A stretch of 64,000 bases of DNA, taken from assembly GCF_039729195.1 (NCBI RefSeq), contig NZ_CP155796.1, positions 2,418,001 to 2,482,000 of the forward strand. Reading direction: 5' to 3'. The notes under the pieces were generated by a model, which was not told the origin of the DNA, made no database searches, and saw nothing but the letters and a program-made list of their open reading frames with translations. This document shows, in pieces, positions 35,933-45,362 of the stretch. The stretch comes from Mycobacterium sp. DL. Its GTDB lineage: Bacteria; Actinomycetota; Actinomycetes; Mycobacteriales; Mycobacteriaceae. The position numbers and the translations under genes were made by a program. Each line of letters opens with the position of its first letter. Position 1 is the stretch's first letter.

Positions 35933-36133
35933 TCGCGGCGAGTGCGTCGCACACACGGTGGTGCGGTAGGCTCAACGAGAACGTCGGCTGCGGAACACCC
36001 GCCCACTCTGTGGACAACGCCGGCGCCAGATCACCCACTACGGCGAAACCGCCACTGTGTGCGCACTCCCGCTGGACGGTCTCCGTCGCGGTTGCCCGGG
36101 CACACGCTGCCCGAACAGGCTGGAAAGGCACAC

Positions 36134-37480
36134 ATGACCCTGCAATCTTTTGCTGACCTCGGCGTCCCCGCACCACTGGTGCGCGCGCTGACCGAGCGCG
36201 GCATCAACGAACCGTTCCCCATCCAATCCGCCACCCTGCCGGACTCGCTTGCCGGCCGCGACGTGCTCGGCCGGGGAAAGACCGGCAGCGGCAAGACGCT
36301 CGCCTTCTCGCTTCCGCTGGTCGCGACGCTCACCGGGCGCCGCAGTCAGCCGTCCCGCCCGACCGGTCTGGTCCTGGCTCCCACGCGGGAACTCGCGACG
36401 CAGATCACCGCCGTGCTGGAGCCGCTCGCGGCCGCAGCGGGCCTGCGTGTCACCACCATCTTCGGAGGCGTCTCGCAGAGCCGGCAGGTCAGCGCTCTGC
36501 GCGGCGGCGTCGACATCGTGGTGGCCTGCCCCGGCCGCCTCGAGGATCTGATGCGTCAGAAGCTGGTCCGGCTCGACGACGTCGCCATCACGGTGCTCGA
36601 TGAGGCCGATCACATGGCGGATCTCGGTTTCCTGCCCGGCGTCACCCGGATCCTGACGGCGACGCCCGCCGGCGGCCAACGACTGTTGTTCTCGGCCACC
36701 CTGGACAACGGGGTCGACAAGCTGGTCAAGCGGTTCCTGCGCGACCCGGTGCTGCACTCGGTCGAAGAGGCCGACGAGGTGCCCGCGGTGATGACCCATC
36801 ACGTGTTCCACGTCGGCGGAGTGCAGCAGAAGAAGGACCTGGTGCACCGCCTGGCCTCGGGCACGGGACGCCGGATCCTCTTCATGCGCACCAAGCATCA
36901 GGCACGCAAGCTCGCCAAGCAGCTGACCGAATCCGGGGTGCCGTCGGTGGATCTGCACGGCAACCTGTCGCAGCCCGCGCGCGACCGCAACCTGGCCGCA
37001 TTCACCAGTGGCACGGCGCGAGTGCTCGTGGCCACCGACATCGCTGCTCGCGGTGTCCATGTCGACGGTGTCGAACTGGTCGTCCACGTCGACCCGCCGA
37101 TGGAACACAAGGCGTATCTGCATCGCTCGGGGCGTACCGCACGGGCCGGTAGCGACGGCGACGTCGTCACCGTTGTCCTGCCCGAACAGCGCAGGGACAC
37201 CCAGCAACTGCTGCGCCGTGCGGGTATCACCGTGCGGCCCCAGGAGGTCACCGCGGACTCGGCTCCGGTGCATGAGCTGGTCGGCGAGATCGCACCGCTG
37301 CGTGAGGCCCCGAAAGTTGTTGCCCCGACGGTGAAGAGCGGCGGACCGAAGTACGATCGCGGCTCCGATCATCGACGCGGCGGTGGCGCCCCCAGGGGTG
37401 CCGGCGGCGCCGGTGGTGGAAACCGGCGGCGCGGCTCACGCGGCGCCGGAGCCCGCGGGCACGCCCGCACCACGCCGTAG
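36134..37480 (+). CDS. DEAD-box RNA helicase (RhlE/DeaD type)
   Basis: A 448-aa helicase. The Q motif (PFPIQSATLPDSLAG), motif I GKTGSGKT, PTRELA, DEAD in VLDEADHMADLGFLPG, SAT, and HRSGRTARAG are intact. A C-terminal basic Gly/Arg-rich tail (about 410-448) should bind RNA. The gap from hflX is 201 bases with no ORF; it may be a long 5' leader, common for cold-shock helicases. Compared with the M. tuberculosis order it sits between hflX and fadE20, where that genome has no gene of this kind. Confidence 0.93.
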   Translation: MTLQSFADLGVPAPLVRALTERGINEPFPIQSATLPDSLAGRDVLGRGKTGSGKTLAFSLPLVATLTGRRSQPSRPTGLVLAPTRELATQITAVLEPLAAAAGLRVTTIFGGVSQSRQVSALRGGVDIVVACPGRLEDLMRQKLVRLDDVAITVLDEADHMADLGFLPGVTRILTATPAGGQRLLFSATLDNGVDKLVKRFLRDPVLHSVEEADEVPAVMTHHVFHVGGVQQKKDLVHRLASGTGRRILFMRTKHQARKLAKQLTESGVPSVDLHGNLSQPARDRNLAAFTSGTARVLVATDIAARGVHVDGVELVVHVDPPMEHKAYLHRSGRTARAGSDGDVVTVVLPEQRRDTQQLLRRAGITVRPQEVTADSAPVHELVGEIAPLREAPKVVAPTVKSGGPKYDRGSDHRRGGGAPRGAGGAGGGNRRRGSRGAGARGHARTTP

Positions 37481-37489
37481 ACGGCGCGG

Positions 37490-39784
37490 CTACCTGATCA
37501 CCGGAGGCTCGTGAGCACGCACCGGCGGCGGTGGACCGGTGAACTTCACGACCTCCACCAGCACGTGTGCGCCGGTGCATCCGCGGGCCAGTGACGAGGT
37601 ACCCACATCGTCGGTGAGCACATTGGGGTTGCCGTGGACGCACATGGCGTCCGGGTCGGTCGGATCCACCGGATCGAACCAGGCCCCGGTGGACAACTGT
37701 ACGACCTGAGGCCGCACCCCGGCGTCGAGCAGCACTCCGGCCAGGCATGCCCCGCGGTCATTGAACACCCGCACAACATCGCCACCGACCAGTCCACGCG
37801 CCTGCGCATCCGACGGATTCATCCGGATCGGTTCCCGGCCCTCGACTTTCGACTGCTGGCTGGCCGCGCCACCGTCGAGTTGGCTGTGCAGCCTGCTCGC
37901 AGGCTGATTCGCGATCAGGTGCAACGGATAGTCGGCTGCGCGGGGCCCGCCGAGCCATTCGGTCGGTTCGAACCATGCCGGGTGACCCCGGCAATCGTCA
38001 TAGCCGAAGGCGTCGATGGTGGCGGAGAAGATCTCGATCAGGCCACTGGGGGTGCCGAGTCGGTGCGTCGTCGGGTCGGACCGGAAGTCGGCCAGCAGTG
38101 TCAGCCCCTCTTCAGTCGGCAGCCGCAGCCGGCCGGCCCGCCAGAAGTCGTCGAACGTGGGAACGTCGAAATCCAGTGACGTCGACCAGGTTCGGTAGAG
38201 GTGCGCCAGCCATTCCCGGGTCGTGCGTCCCTCGGTGAACGCCTCCTCGAAGCCCAGGTTGCGCGCCAGTGCGGCGAATGTCTGATAGTCGTCCCGCGAT
38301 TGCGCATAGGGCTCGGTCATTTTCGGCATCGCCATCAGCACCGGGTCGTTCTTGGACCCGGAGAAGTCCTCTCGCTCCAGGAACGTGGTCGACGGCACCA
38401 CGATGTCGGCGTGCTTGGCCATTGCGGTCCAGTACGGTTCGTGAACCACCACGGTGTCGGGGCGCCCCAGCGCCCGCCGTAATCGGGGGATGTTCTGATG
38501 GTGGTGAAACGGGTTACCGCCGGCCCAGTAGACAAGTTTGATGTCGGGATAAACGAGCCGGATTCCGTTGTAGTCGAACATCTCTCCGGGATGCAGCAGC
38601 ATATCGCTGACCGCGGCGACGGGGATGAACGACGAGACCGGGTTGACGCCCTGCGGTAGCCGCGGCAGGCCGCACCGCAGCGGTGGCAGTCCCGGCTCGT
38701 TCATCGACCCGTATCCGTGGCCGAATCCTCCTCCGGGAAGACCGATCTGGCCGAGCATCGCGGCCAATGTCAGCCCCATCCACGGCGCCTGTTCGCCGTG
38801 CCGGGTCCGCTGCAGTGACCAACTGACGGTGACGATCGTGCGTGCGGCGGCCATCCGGCGTGCCAGCGCCGTCAACTCCTCAGCGGACAACCCGCAGATA
38901 CACGCGGCCCACTGCGGTGACTTCGGAACGCCGTCGTCGACTCCGAGAAGATAGCGCTCGAAGCGTTCGTAGCCCACGCAGTAGGTCGCCAGGAAATCGC
39001 GGTCCGCCAGCGATTCGGAGGCCAGAACATGCGCCAGGGCGAGCATGATCGCCACGTCCGTCCCGGGCACCGCGGCGTACCAGTCGCACGGGCCGTCGAC
39101 GTCGTCGCGCAGCGGGGAGAACGACACGATCTGACCGCCGCGTTCCCGAAACCGGCGCAGTGCATCCCGGGCCGGGTGGGCGGTCGTGCCGCCGTGGTTG
39201 ACACCGGTGTTCTTCAGTGCCATCCCGCCGAAACACACCATCAGGTCGGTGTGTTCGACGATGACGTCCCACTGGGTGGACCGTTTGAACAGGTCGTCGT
39301 GGGTGCCCACCACCCGGGGCATGATGACCCCGGTCGCGCCCAGGCTGTAGGAGTGACGCGAGAATGTGTACCCGCCAAGGCAGTTCAGGAATCGATGTAC
39401 CTGGCTCTGAGCGTGGTGGAAGCGGCCGGCGCTGGCCCAACCGTACGAACCGCCGTAGATCGCCTCGTTACCGTGGGTGTGCACCACGCGGCGCAGTTCA
39501 TCGGCCAGCAGGTCGGTGAGTTCGTCCCAGGACACCGCGACGAACTCGTCGGCGCCGCGTCGATCGCTGGGGCCCGGTCCGCCCTCGAGCCAGCCGCGGC
39601 GGACCGCAGGCGTGGTGACCCGCGATCGGTGCCGGACGGAGCCGGGGAGGTTGCCCAGCGCAGGAGAGGGATCGGCGTCGCCGGGCAGCGGTGTCACCGA
39701 CGCGACGTCACCGGAATCGACGGTCGCGGTGAACGCGCCCCAATGCGTCAGGCTGGTCAGAGCGGGTGGGACGGGCGAGACCAT
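37490..39784 (-). CDS. Molybdopterin oxidoreductase, BisC/TorA/DMSO-reductase type
   Basis: A 764-aa bis-MGD molybdoenzyme. The segment IYGGSYGWASAGRFHHAQSQ (S113 the probable Mo ligand) and FSRHSYSLGATGVIMP are typical. The middle includes WAGGNPFHHHQNIPRLRRAL, and the C-terminal MoPterin-binding domain has LIANQPASRLHSQLDGG and EPIRMNPSDAQARGL. There is no N-terminal Fe-S motif and no Tat signal, as in cytoplasmic biotin sulfoxide reductases. A large extra open frame upstream (to 41074) is antisense to fadE20. Substrate is not determined; BisC is the best guess. Confidence 0.88.
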   Translation of the reverse strand: MVSPVPPALTSLTHWGAFTATVDSGDVASVTPLPGDADPSPALGNLPGSVRHRSRVTTPAVRRGWLEGGPGPSDRRGADEFVAVSWDELTDLLADELRRVVHTHGNEAIYGGSYGWASAGRFHHAQSQVHRFLNCLGGYTFSRHSYSLGATGVIMPRVVGTHDDLFKRSTQWDVIVEHTDLMVCFGGMALKNTGVNHGGTTAHPARDALRRFRERGGQIVSFSPLRDDVDGPCDWYAAVPGTDVAIMLALAHVLASESLADRDFLATYCVGYERFERYLLGVDDGVPKSPQWAACICGLSAEELTALARRMAAARTIVTVSWSLQRTRHGEQAPWMGLTLAAMLGQIGLPGGGFGHGYGSMNEPGLPPLRCGLPRLPQGVNPVSSFIPVAAVSDMLLHPGEMFDYNGIRLVYPDIKLVYWAGGNPFHHHQNIPRLRRALGRPDTVVVHEPYWTAMAKHADIVVPSTTFLEREDFSGSKNDPVLMAMPKMTEPYAQSRDDYQTFAALARNLGFEEAFTEGRTTREWLAHLYRTWSTSLDFDVPTFDDFWRAGRLRLPTEEGLTLLADFRSDPTTHRLGTPSGLIEIFSATIDAFGYDDCRGHPAWFEPTEWLGGPRAADYPLHLIANQPASRLHSQLDGGAASQQSKVEGREPIRMNPSDAQARGLVGGDVVRVFNDRGACLAGVLLDAGVRPQVVQLSTGAWFDPVDPTDPDAMCVHGNPNVLTDDVGTSSLARGCTGAHVLVEVVKFTGPPPPVRAHEPPVIR

Positions 39785-39892
39785 GGTGGCGAGTTTATGA
39801 CGGTCGGCTGACGCGGCGGTGGCTCGACCAACCACCCGGTTGGATGGGGTACTTTGACGGTAACAGCCCGTACCAACCACGGAGGGACGCCC

Positions 39893-41065
39893 ATGGGGGC
39901 CGAAGCCAAACCCGTCATCGCCTACGAGCGCACCCTGTTCGAGCCTGAACACGAGATGTTCCGCGACTCCTTCCGCTCCTTTCTCGAACGGCACGTCGCG
40001 CCGTTCCACGAGGAGTGGGAGAAGGACAAGATCGTCGATCGCGGTGTCTGGCTCGAAGCCGGTAAGCAGGGCTTCCTGGGCATGGCGGTGCCCGAGGAGT
40101 ACGGCGGCGGCGGAGTAGCGGACTTCCGCTACAACACCATCGTCACCGAGGAAGTGACCGCCGGCCGGTACAGCGGGCTGGGCTTCAGCCTGCACAACGA
40201 CGTCACCGCGCCGTATCTGATCAGACTGGGCACCGAGGAGCAGAAGCAACGTTGGCTGCCGGGATTCTGCAGCGGCGAGCTGATCAGCGCTATCGCCATG
40301 ACCGAGCCCGGCACCGGCAGCGACCTGCAGGGGATCAAGACGCGCGCGGTCAAAGACGGCGATCACTACATCCTCAACGGCTCCAAGACCTTCATCACCA
40401 ACGGAATTCACGCCGATCTGGTGATCGTGGTGGCCCAGACCGACCCGGAGAAGGGCGCGCTGGGATTCTCGCTGCTGATGGTCGAGCGCGGAATGGCAGG
40501 CTTCGAGCGCGGCCGCCATCTCGACAAGCTCGGCCTGGACGCCCAGGACACCGCCGAACTGTCCTTCACCGACGTCAGGGTGCCGGCAGAGAACCTGCTC
40601 GGCGAAGAGGGTCAGGGGTTCGTCTACCTGATGCAGAACCTGCCGCAGGAGCGGATCTCGATCGCCATCATGGCTGCCGCCGCGATGGAGGAGGTGCTGA
40701 CCCAGACCGTCGAATACGCCAGGGAGCGAAAGGCATTCGGAAAGCCGATCGGCAGCTTTCAGAACAGCCGATTCCTGCTGGCCGAGTTGGCCACCGAGGC
40801 AACCGTCGTCCGCATGATGGTCGACGAGTACATCCGCTTGCACCTCGACGACCGCTTGACCGTCGAACAGGCTGCCATGGCCAAGTGGTATTCCACCGAG
40901 AAGCAGGTCCATTTGATCGACCGGTGCCTGCAGTTGCACGGCGGTTACGGGTACATGCGCGAATATCCGGTGGCGCGCGCATATCTCGATGCCCGGGTGC
41001 AGACCATCTACGGGGGGACATCCGAGATCATGAAGGAAATCATCGGTAGGAGCCTCGGCGTCTGA
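39893..41065 (+). CDS. fadE20: Acyl-CoA dehydrogenase FadE20-like
   Basis: A 390-aa flavoprotein. The FAD/substrate motif MTEPGTGSDLQGIKTRA, the ERKAFGKPIGSFQNSRF helix and the end RVQTIYGGTSEIMKEIIGRSLG are typical. The catalytic Glu lies in the SEIMKEI region or helix G, as in this subfamily. The ATG at 39893 has a near-perfect ribosome site GGAGGGA at 5 bases. A longer frame from 39854 has no such site. Expected to oxidise fatty acyl-CoA substrates. Corresponds to Rv2724c. Confidence 0.94.
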   Translation: MGAEAKPVIAYERTLFEPEHEMFRDSFRSFLERHVAPFHEEWEKDKIVDRGVWLEAGKQGFLGMAVPEEYGGGGVADFRYNTIVTEEVTAGRYSGLGFSLHNDVTAPYLIRLGTEEQKQRWLPGFCSGELISAIAMTEPGTGSDLQGIKTRAVKDGDHYILNGSKTFITNGIHADLVIVVAQTDPEKGALGFSLLMVERGMAGFERGRHLDKLGLDAQDTAELSFTDVRVPAENLLGEEGQGFVYLMQNLPQERISIAIMAAAAMEEVLTQTVEYARERKAFGKPIGSFQNSRFLLAELATEATVVRMMVDEYIRLHLDDRLTVEQAAMAKWYSTEKQVHLIDRCLQLHGGYGYMREYPVARAYLDARVQTIYGGTSEIMKEIIGRSLGV

Positions 41066-41260
41066 ACAAAGCACGTCGACGGGGCTGTCGAACAGTGGTC
41101 GATGACTTCATATTATTTCCGTCGAATCGGCGAGGTTCCTTGGTAATCGACGTCCACTGACGCAAAGTGAACGCACGCGGTACTTTCGCAGGACTTTTCG
41201 AAGCCAGGTTTCGAAAGGATCTGTTGGAGGAAACTTTGTCGCCGACCGCGGGGAGGACGA

Positions 41261-43333
41261 ATGATCCGGCAGCCGATGCTGCGCTTACGTGTGGTCGGTC
41301 GCGCGACGATCGGGGTGCTGGGAGTCGCTGCGGCGCTCCTGCTGGCTCCCGTCGCGGCCGCGCAGCCTGAGATCGAGGCGAACGACGCGATCACCGCTGC
41401 CTGGCAGGCCAACGGCGGTGACGCCGGTCCGCTGGGCCCCAAGTCAGGCGACGTGTATCCGGCCGGTGCCGGCTTCGCGCAGAACTTCGCCTCGGGCAAG
41501 ATGTTCTTCACGCCGGCAACGGGTGCCCGGTTCATGCAGGGCGCGATTCTGGAGAAGTACGAAGCACTCGGTGGCCCTGCGGACAGCGATCTGGGCTTTC
41601 CCAAGATCGACGAGGGGCCCGGCCGTGCCCCGAACAGCCGGAACAGCACGTTCGACGCGGCGGACAACCCGGTGATCTTCTGGACCCCCGAAACGGGTGC
41701 CCGGGTGGTTCGCGGGCCGATCAACGCGGCGTGGGACAGGCTCGGCGGGTCGTCCGGGGTGCTCGGCGTGCCCGCAGAAGATCCGACCTACGACGGCGCG
41801 GTGGTGACCCAGGCGTTCACCGGCGGTGAGCTCTCCTATGACTCCCGGGCCAAGACGTTCACCACGGTCCCACCCGACCTCGCGGGCCAGCTGACGGATC
41901 TGACCGTTCCTGACGATCCGGTGTCGGCGATCAACGCCGCACGCCGGGCTGCGGGAGGACCGCTGGGTCCTCTCGGTGCCGCAGAAGGGGAGCCGTACCC
42001 GATCGGGGCCGACGGCCTCGGTCAGGATTTTGTGAACGGCAAGATCTTCTACAGTCCCCAGACCGGTGCGAACGTCGTGACCGGTCAGGTGCTGGCCAAG
42101 TACGAGAGTGTCGGCGGCCCGGAGGGTGACCTCGGCTTCCCGGTCACCAGCGAGGTCGACGGCGGGGTCGCTCCGGCGAGCCGGATGAGTGCCTTCGCCG
42201 CCGACGACAAGCCGGTGATCTTCTGGACACCCGACCACGGTGCGGTGATCGTCCGGGGCCCGATGGCCGCCGCGTGGGAGAAGCTCGGCGGCGCCACCGG
42301 CGAGTTGGGTGCGCCCGTGGCAGACCAGACCGACAACGGCGGGGTGATCACCCAGCGTTTCAGCGGTGGAGCCATCTCGTGGAACTCGGACACCAAGCGG
42401 TTCAGCACCGAACCCGCCAATCTCGCGTCGCAGTTGGCCGACCTCGAGGTGCCCGAACAACAAGCGCCGCAGTCGACCACACCGGCGTCGAACACCGACG
42501 CCGAGGGGATGCAGTGGACATGGTGGTGGCTGCTCGCAGTCATCCCGGTGTTGCTGCTGGCGGGCCTGGTGGCCTTCGCGGTCATGCGCAACCGCCGGCG
42601 TGGGGGCGACGACGATGACCTGTTCGGTCCGCCGGCCGGTGGTGCGGCCGATGACGGTCGCGGCTACGAGCCGGCACTGGCGGGCGCGGGCCGTCAGGAC
42701 GAGGACGGTCGCGAGGACACCCTGTTCGGTGATCGTTATGCACGAGAGGGGCTGGGATCGCTGTCTTCCGGGTCTCCGGCGGCGCCGACTGCGTCCGACG
42801 AGCTTCCTCCTGCTCCGCTGAGCTTCTGGGGTGCGCCGGTGCCGGCCGAGACACCAGCCGAGACGGATGAGGACGAGTTCGACGACCTTGCCCTCGAGCA
42901 GGACGACCCGGACTCGGTGGACACCGCACCGACACGAGTCCCGACGGCCACCGACATCGCCTTCTCCGAGGGCGCCGAGGGCTCAGAGGATCAGACCGAC
43001 ACCACACCCGACGAGGAGGGGCCGGTCGAGTCTGAACCGGAGCCTTTCGCCGCGTTCGAGCCGGAGCCTTTCGCCGCGCTCGACCGAGACCCGTTGACCG
43101 ACACCGGCCGCCACGCCAGGATCGATTTCGACGAACCGGCACCCTCGGCCACGGCTCTGCGACTGCCTCTCGATGATCCACACGAAATCCCCGAGGGATA
43201 TCCGATCAAGGCCGACACCGCGTCGGGCCTGTACTGGGTGCCGGACAGTGCCGACTACGACGAGGCCCCCGTCGAGATCTGGTTTGCCAGTGAGGAAATG
43301 GCACGCACGAACGGATTCGTGCGCGGGGACTAG
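41261..43333 (+). CDS. LGFP-repeat membrane protein with C-terminal sunset-like domain
   Basis: A 690-aa protein. A signal sequence (about residues 1-35, ending LLAPVAAAQP) leads to at least four LGFP-type repeats, seen in KYEALGGPADSDLGFPK, RLGGSSGVLGVPAED, KYESVGGPEGDLGFPV and KLGGATGELGAPVADQ (about 40-390). One transmembrane helix (about 425-445, WWWLLAVIPVLLLAGLVAFAV) separates these from an acidic tail (about 450-640) and a final domain YWVPDSADYDEAPVEIWFAS. LGFP repeats are believed to bind the cell wall. Homologue of Rv2721c. Confidence 0.88.
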   Translation: MIRQPMLRLRVVGRATIGVLGVAAALLLAPVAAAQPEIEANDAITAAWQANGGDAGPLGPKSGDVYPAGAGFAQNFASGKMFFTPATGARFMQGAILEKYEALGGPADSDLGFPKIDEGPGRAPNSRNSTFDAADNPVIFWTPETGARVVRGPINAAWDRLGGSSGVLGVPAEDPTYDGAVVTQAFTGGELSYDSRAKTFTTVPPDLAGQLTDLTVPDDPVSAINAARRAAGGPLGPLGAAEGEPYPIGADGLGQDFVNGKIFYSPQTGANVVTGQVLAKYESVGGPEGDLGFPVTSEVDGGVAPASRMSAFAADDKPVIFWTPDHGAVIVRGPMAAAWEKLGGATGELGAPVADQTDNGGVITQRFSGGAISWNSDTKRFSTEPANLASQLADLEVPEQQAPQSTTPASNTDAEGMQWTWWWLLAVIPVLLLAGLVAFAVMRNRRRGGDDDDLFGPPAGGAADDGRGYEPALAGAGRQDEDGREDTLFGDRYAREGLGSLSSGSPAAPTASDELPPAPLSFWGAPVPAETPAETDEDEFDDLALEQDDPDSVDTAPTRVPTATDIAFSEGAEGSEDQTDTTPDEEGPVESEPEPFAAFEPEPFAALDRDPLTDTGRHARIDFDEPAPSATALRLPLDDPHEIPEGYPIKADTASGLYWVPDSADYDEAPVEIWFASEEMARTNGFVRGD

Positions 43334-43347
43334 CGTCCGGGATTGCG

Positions 43348-44046
43348 TCAGATCTTGCGGATCACGGTGACGACCTTGCCAAGGATGGCTGCGTCGTTGC
43401 CGGGGATCGGGTCGAACGCGGGGTTGTGAGGCATCAGCCACACCTGGCCCCGCGTTCGCTTGAACGTCTTCACGGTGGCTTCCCCGTCGATCAGCGCCGC
43501 GACGATGTCGCCGTTGTCGGCGACGTTCTGCTGTCTGACGACCACCCAGTCGCCGTCGCAGATCGCTGCGTCGACCATCGATTCGCCGACTACTTTGAGC
43601 AGGAAGAGCGACCCTTCGCCGACGAGCTCGCGCGGTAGCGGGAACACGTCTTCGATGGCCTCCTCGGCCAGGATGGGACCGCCGGCGGCGATGCGCCCGA
43701 GGACGGGCACGAAGGTCGGTTCCGGCAATGCGTCGGAACCGGCGACGTCCGTGGTCACGATGGGTGCGCCACCCTCCTCGGGGCTGCGCACGTCCACCGC
43801 GCGGGGGCGGTTGGGGTCGCGCCGGAGAAACCCTTTGCGCTCGAGCGTCCGCAGTTGATGTGCGACCGACGACGTGGACGTCAACCCGACCGCATCTCCG
43901 ATCTCTCTGATGCTCGGCGGGTATCCGCGGGTTGTCACCGATGCGCGGATGACATCGAGGATCGTGCGCTGCCGGTCGGTGAGTCCTGATTCGCGGTCAC
44001 GCCGTGCGTCGACGATGGCCGTGGTGTCGCTGCTGTCATCGCTCAT
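43348..44046 (-). CDS. lexA: SOS repressor LexA
   Basis: A 232-aa LexA. The winged HTH lies at residues 22-80 ([20 protein letters not shown]). The autocleavage site is A121-G122, with the catalytic S156 (VVGESMVDA) and K193 (TVKTFKR). RecA filaments induce cleavage. The ATG at 44046 gives the family start; the longer frame would run through the SOS boxes. The gene is divergent from chiZ, and both share the box cluster between them, which implies autoregulation. Confidence 0.96.
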   Translation of the reverse strand: MSDDSSDTTAIVDARRDRESGLTDRQRTILDVIRASVTTRGYPPSIREIGDAVGLTSTSSVAHQLRTLERKGFLRRDPNRPRAVDVRSPEEGGAPIVTTDVAGSDALPEPTFVPVLGRIAAGGPILAEEAIEDVFPLPRELVGEGSLFLLKVVGESMVDAAICDGDWVVVRQQNVADNGDIVAALIDGEATVKTFKRTRGQVWLMPHNPAFDPIPGNDAAILGKVVTVIRKI

Positions 44047-44078
44047 GGGGCCGAATGTAACGCGGACGGCACCAAGAA

Positions 44079-44094
44079 TCAAACATGTGTTCGA
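44079..44094. promoter_or_regulatory. LexA (SOS) box nearest lexA
   Basis: TCAAACATGTGTTCGA matches TCGAAC-N4-GTTCGA with one mismatch. It lies 32 bases upstream of the lexA start, in the correct place for autorepression. Confidence 0.8.
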
Positions 44095-44148
44095 CGCGTG
44101 TCGGTCCGGGGTGGCATGTCGGTGGGTTGCTCTAGCGTTCGCAACAGT

Positions 44149-44207
44149 TCGATCACATGTTCTATCCATCGAACACATGATCGAGTACCGTTCGAACACA
44201 AGAGCGA
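44149..44207. promoter_or_regulatory. Cluster of LexA-like boxes upstream of chiZ
   Basis: Three more sites close to the SOS palindrome are seen: 44149-44164 (TCGATCACATGTTCTA, two mismatches), 44169-44184 (TCGAACACATGATCGA, one mismatch) and 44192-44207 (TCGAACACAAGAGCGA, two mismatches). They end about 30 bases before the chiZ start. They likely tune both divergent genes; the weaker two are less certain. Confidence 0.7.
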
Positions 44208-44236
44208 ACAACCAGCCGGACCGAAAGGGCAGACAG

Positions 44237-44716
44237 ATGACGATCCTCCACACTCGCGAGGCCTGGACCGCGTTCGACGACGACTTCCGGCGTGTCGAAC
44301 GCCGGTGCGCGGTGGTCGAGGGCGGGCGCACTCGACCGGCGGACGCCTCGCGCAGGGTGCGGCCCGGCGGCGCTGCGGTCCGCTACCGCGGCACCGGCGT
44401 GCTGGTATCCCGGGCATCACATCGTCGGCGTCCGATCACCCCGGCAACCACCGTGATTCTGGCGCTCATCGCCGGGGCGATCACCCTGTGGCTGGGGCTG
44501 GTCGCACAGTTGGGCGGTGTGGTCGGTAGCGAGGCCGAGATTCCCGGCCGCCTGGCGGTGGTGCAGGTGAAGTCAGGGGAGTCGCTTCAGCACATCGCCC
44601 AGCGGGTGGCGCCCGATGCGCCCGTCGGAGATGTCGTCGAGCGGATCCGTGAACTGAACGAACTCCAGACCGCGTCGCTGGCCGCCGGGCAGACGCTCAT
44701 CGCGCCCGTCGGCTGA
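44237..44716 (+). CDS. chiZ: SOS-induced LysM-domain protein ChiZ
   Basis: A 159-aa protein. The N-terminal cytoplasmic part (1-60) is Arg-rich. One transmembrane helix lies at about 72-95 ([20 protein letters not shown]). The C-terminal LysM domain (about 110-157) has [17 protein letters not shown] and [12 protein letters not shown]. The homologue Rv2719c is a DNA-damage-induced inhibitor of division that interacts with FtsI and FtsQ. The SOS-box cluster upstream fits. The preceding ribosome site is AAAGGGCAGACAG. Confidence 0.9.
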   Translation: MTILHTREAWTAFDDDFRRVERRCAVVEGGRTRPADASRRVRPGGAAVRYRGTGVLVSRASHRRRPITPATTVILALIAGAITLWLGLVAQLGGVVGSEAEIPGRLAVVQVKSGESLQHIAQRVAPDAPVGDVVERIRELNELQTASLAAGQTLIAPVG

Positions 44717-44879
44717 ACAATGGCTGCCGAGCCGCCAAACGCCCTGCTGTCCAAGCGCTCTGAGGAACCGTGACGTGAGGTACGCGCCAATCGGCCCGGC
44801 GTTGAGCTACCCGTGGGCCACGCAGGTACGCTCGAAGACGTTCGAGGCGGTTCTCTGTCGGTGCGGCGAAGGAGCGGTG

Positions 44880-45362
44880 ATGCACTGTCCGTTCTGCCGT
44901 AACCCCGATTCGCGTGTGGTCGATTCCCGCGAGACCGATGAGGGTCAGGCGATCCGCCGACGTCGGTCGTGCCCCGAGTGCGGGCGACGATTCACGACCG
45001 TCGAGACCGCGGTTCTGGCCGTGGTGAAACGCAGCGGGGTCACCGAGCCGTTCAGCCGGGACAAGGTCATCAAAGGTGTCCGGCGGTCCTGCCAGGGCCG
45101 ACAGGTTGATGACGATGCGCTCAACCTGCTCGCCCAACAGGTCGAGGACGCGGTGCGGGCGACCGGATCGCCGGAAGTGCCCAGTCACGAAGTGGGCCTG
45201 GCGATTCTCGGGCCGCTTCGTGAGCTCGACGAGGTGGCCTATCTGCGGTTCGCGTCGGTGTACCGCTCGTTCTCGTCGGCCGAGGACTTCGAACGTGAGA
45301 TTCAGGCGTTGCGTGCGCACCGCGAGGCGCCGGTCGAGGGCGAGCCCGCTCAGTCGATCTGA
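44880..45362 (+). CDS. nrdR: Ribonucleotide reductase repressor NrdR
   Basis: A 160-aa protein. The N-terminal zinc ribbon is [20 protein letters not shown] with the second pair in [10 protein letters not shown]. The ATP-cone domain follows ([19 protein letters not shown]). NrdR represses nrd genes according to dATP/ATP. The ATG at 44880 is the family start; the upstream frame is non-coding. The 163-base gap from chiZ holds no other gene. Its 3' end overlaps the convergent PhzF-like gene by 13 bases. Confidence 0.95.
   Translation: MHCPFCRNPDSRVVDSRETDEGQAIRRRRSCPECGRRFTTVETAVLAVVKRSGVTEPFSRDKVIKGVRRSCQGRQVDDDALNLLAQQVEDAVRATGSPEVPSHEVGLAILGPLRELDEVAYLRFASVYRSFSSAEDFEREIQALRAHREAPVEGEPAQSI

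Noticed and set aside
39851..39877. GGTAC ... GTACC inverted repeat upstream of fadE20 as an operator.
   Set aside because: Arms are only 5 bases with a 17-base spacing; expected by chance in this composition.
39785..41074. A 430-codon N-terminal extension of the molybdoenzyme.
   Set aside because: It is antisense to fadE20, and the enzyme family begins near 39784.
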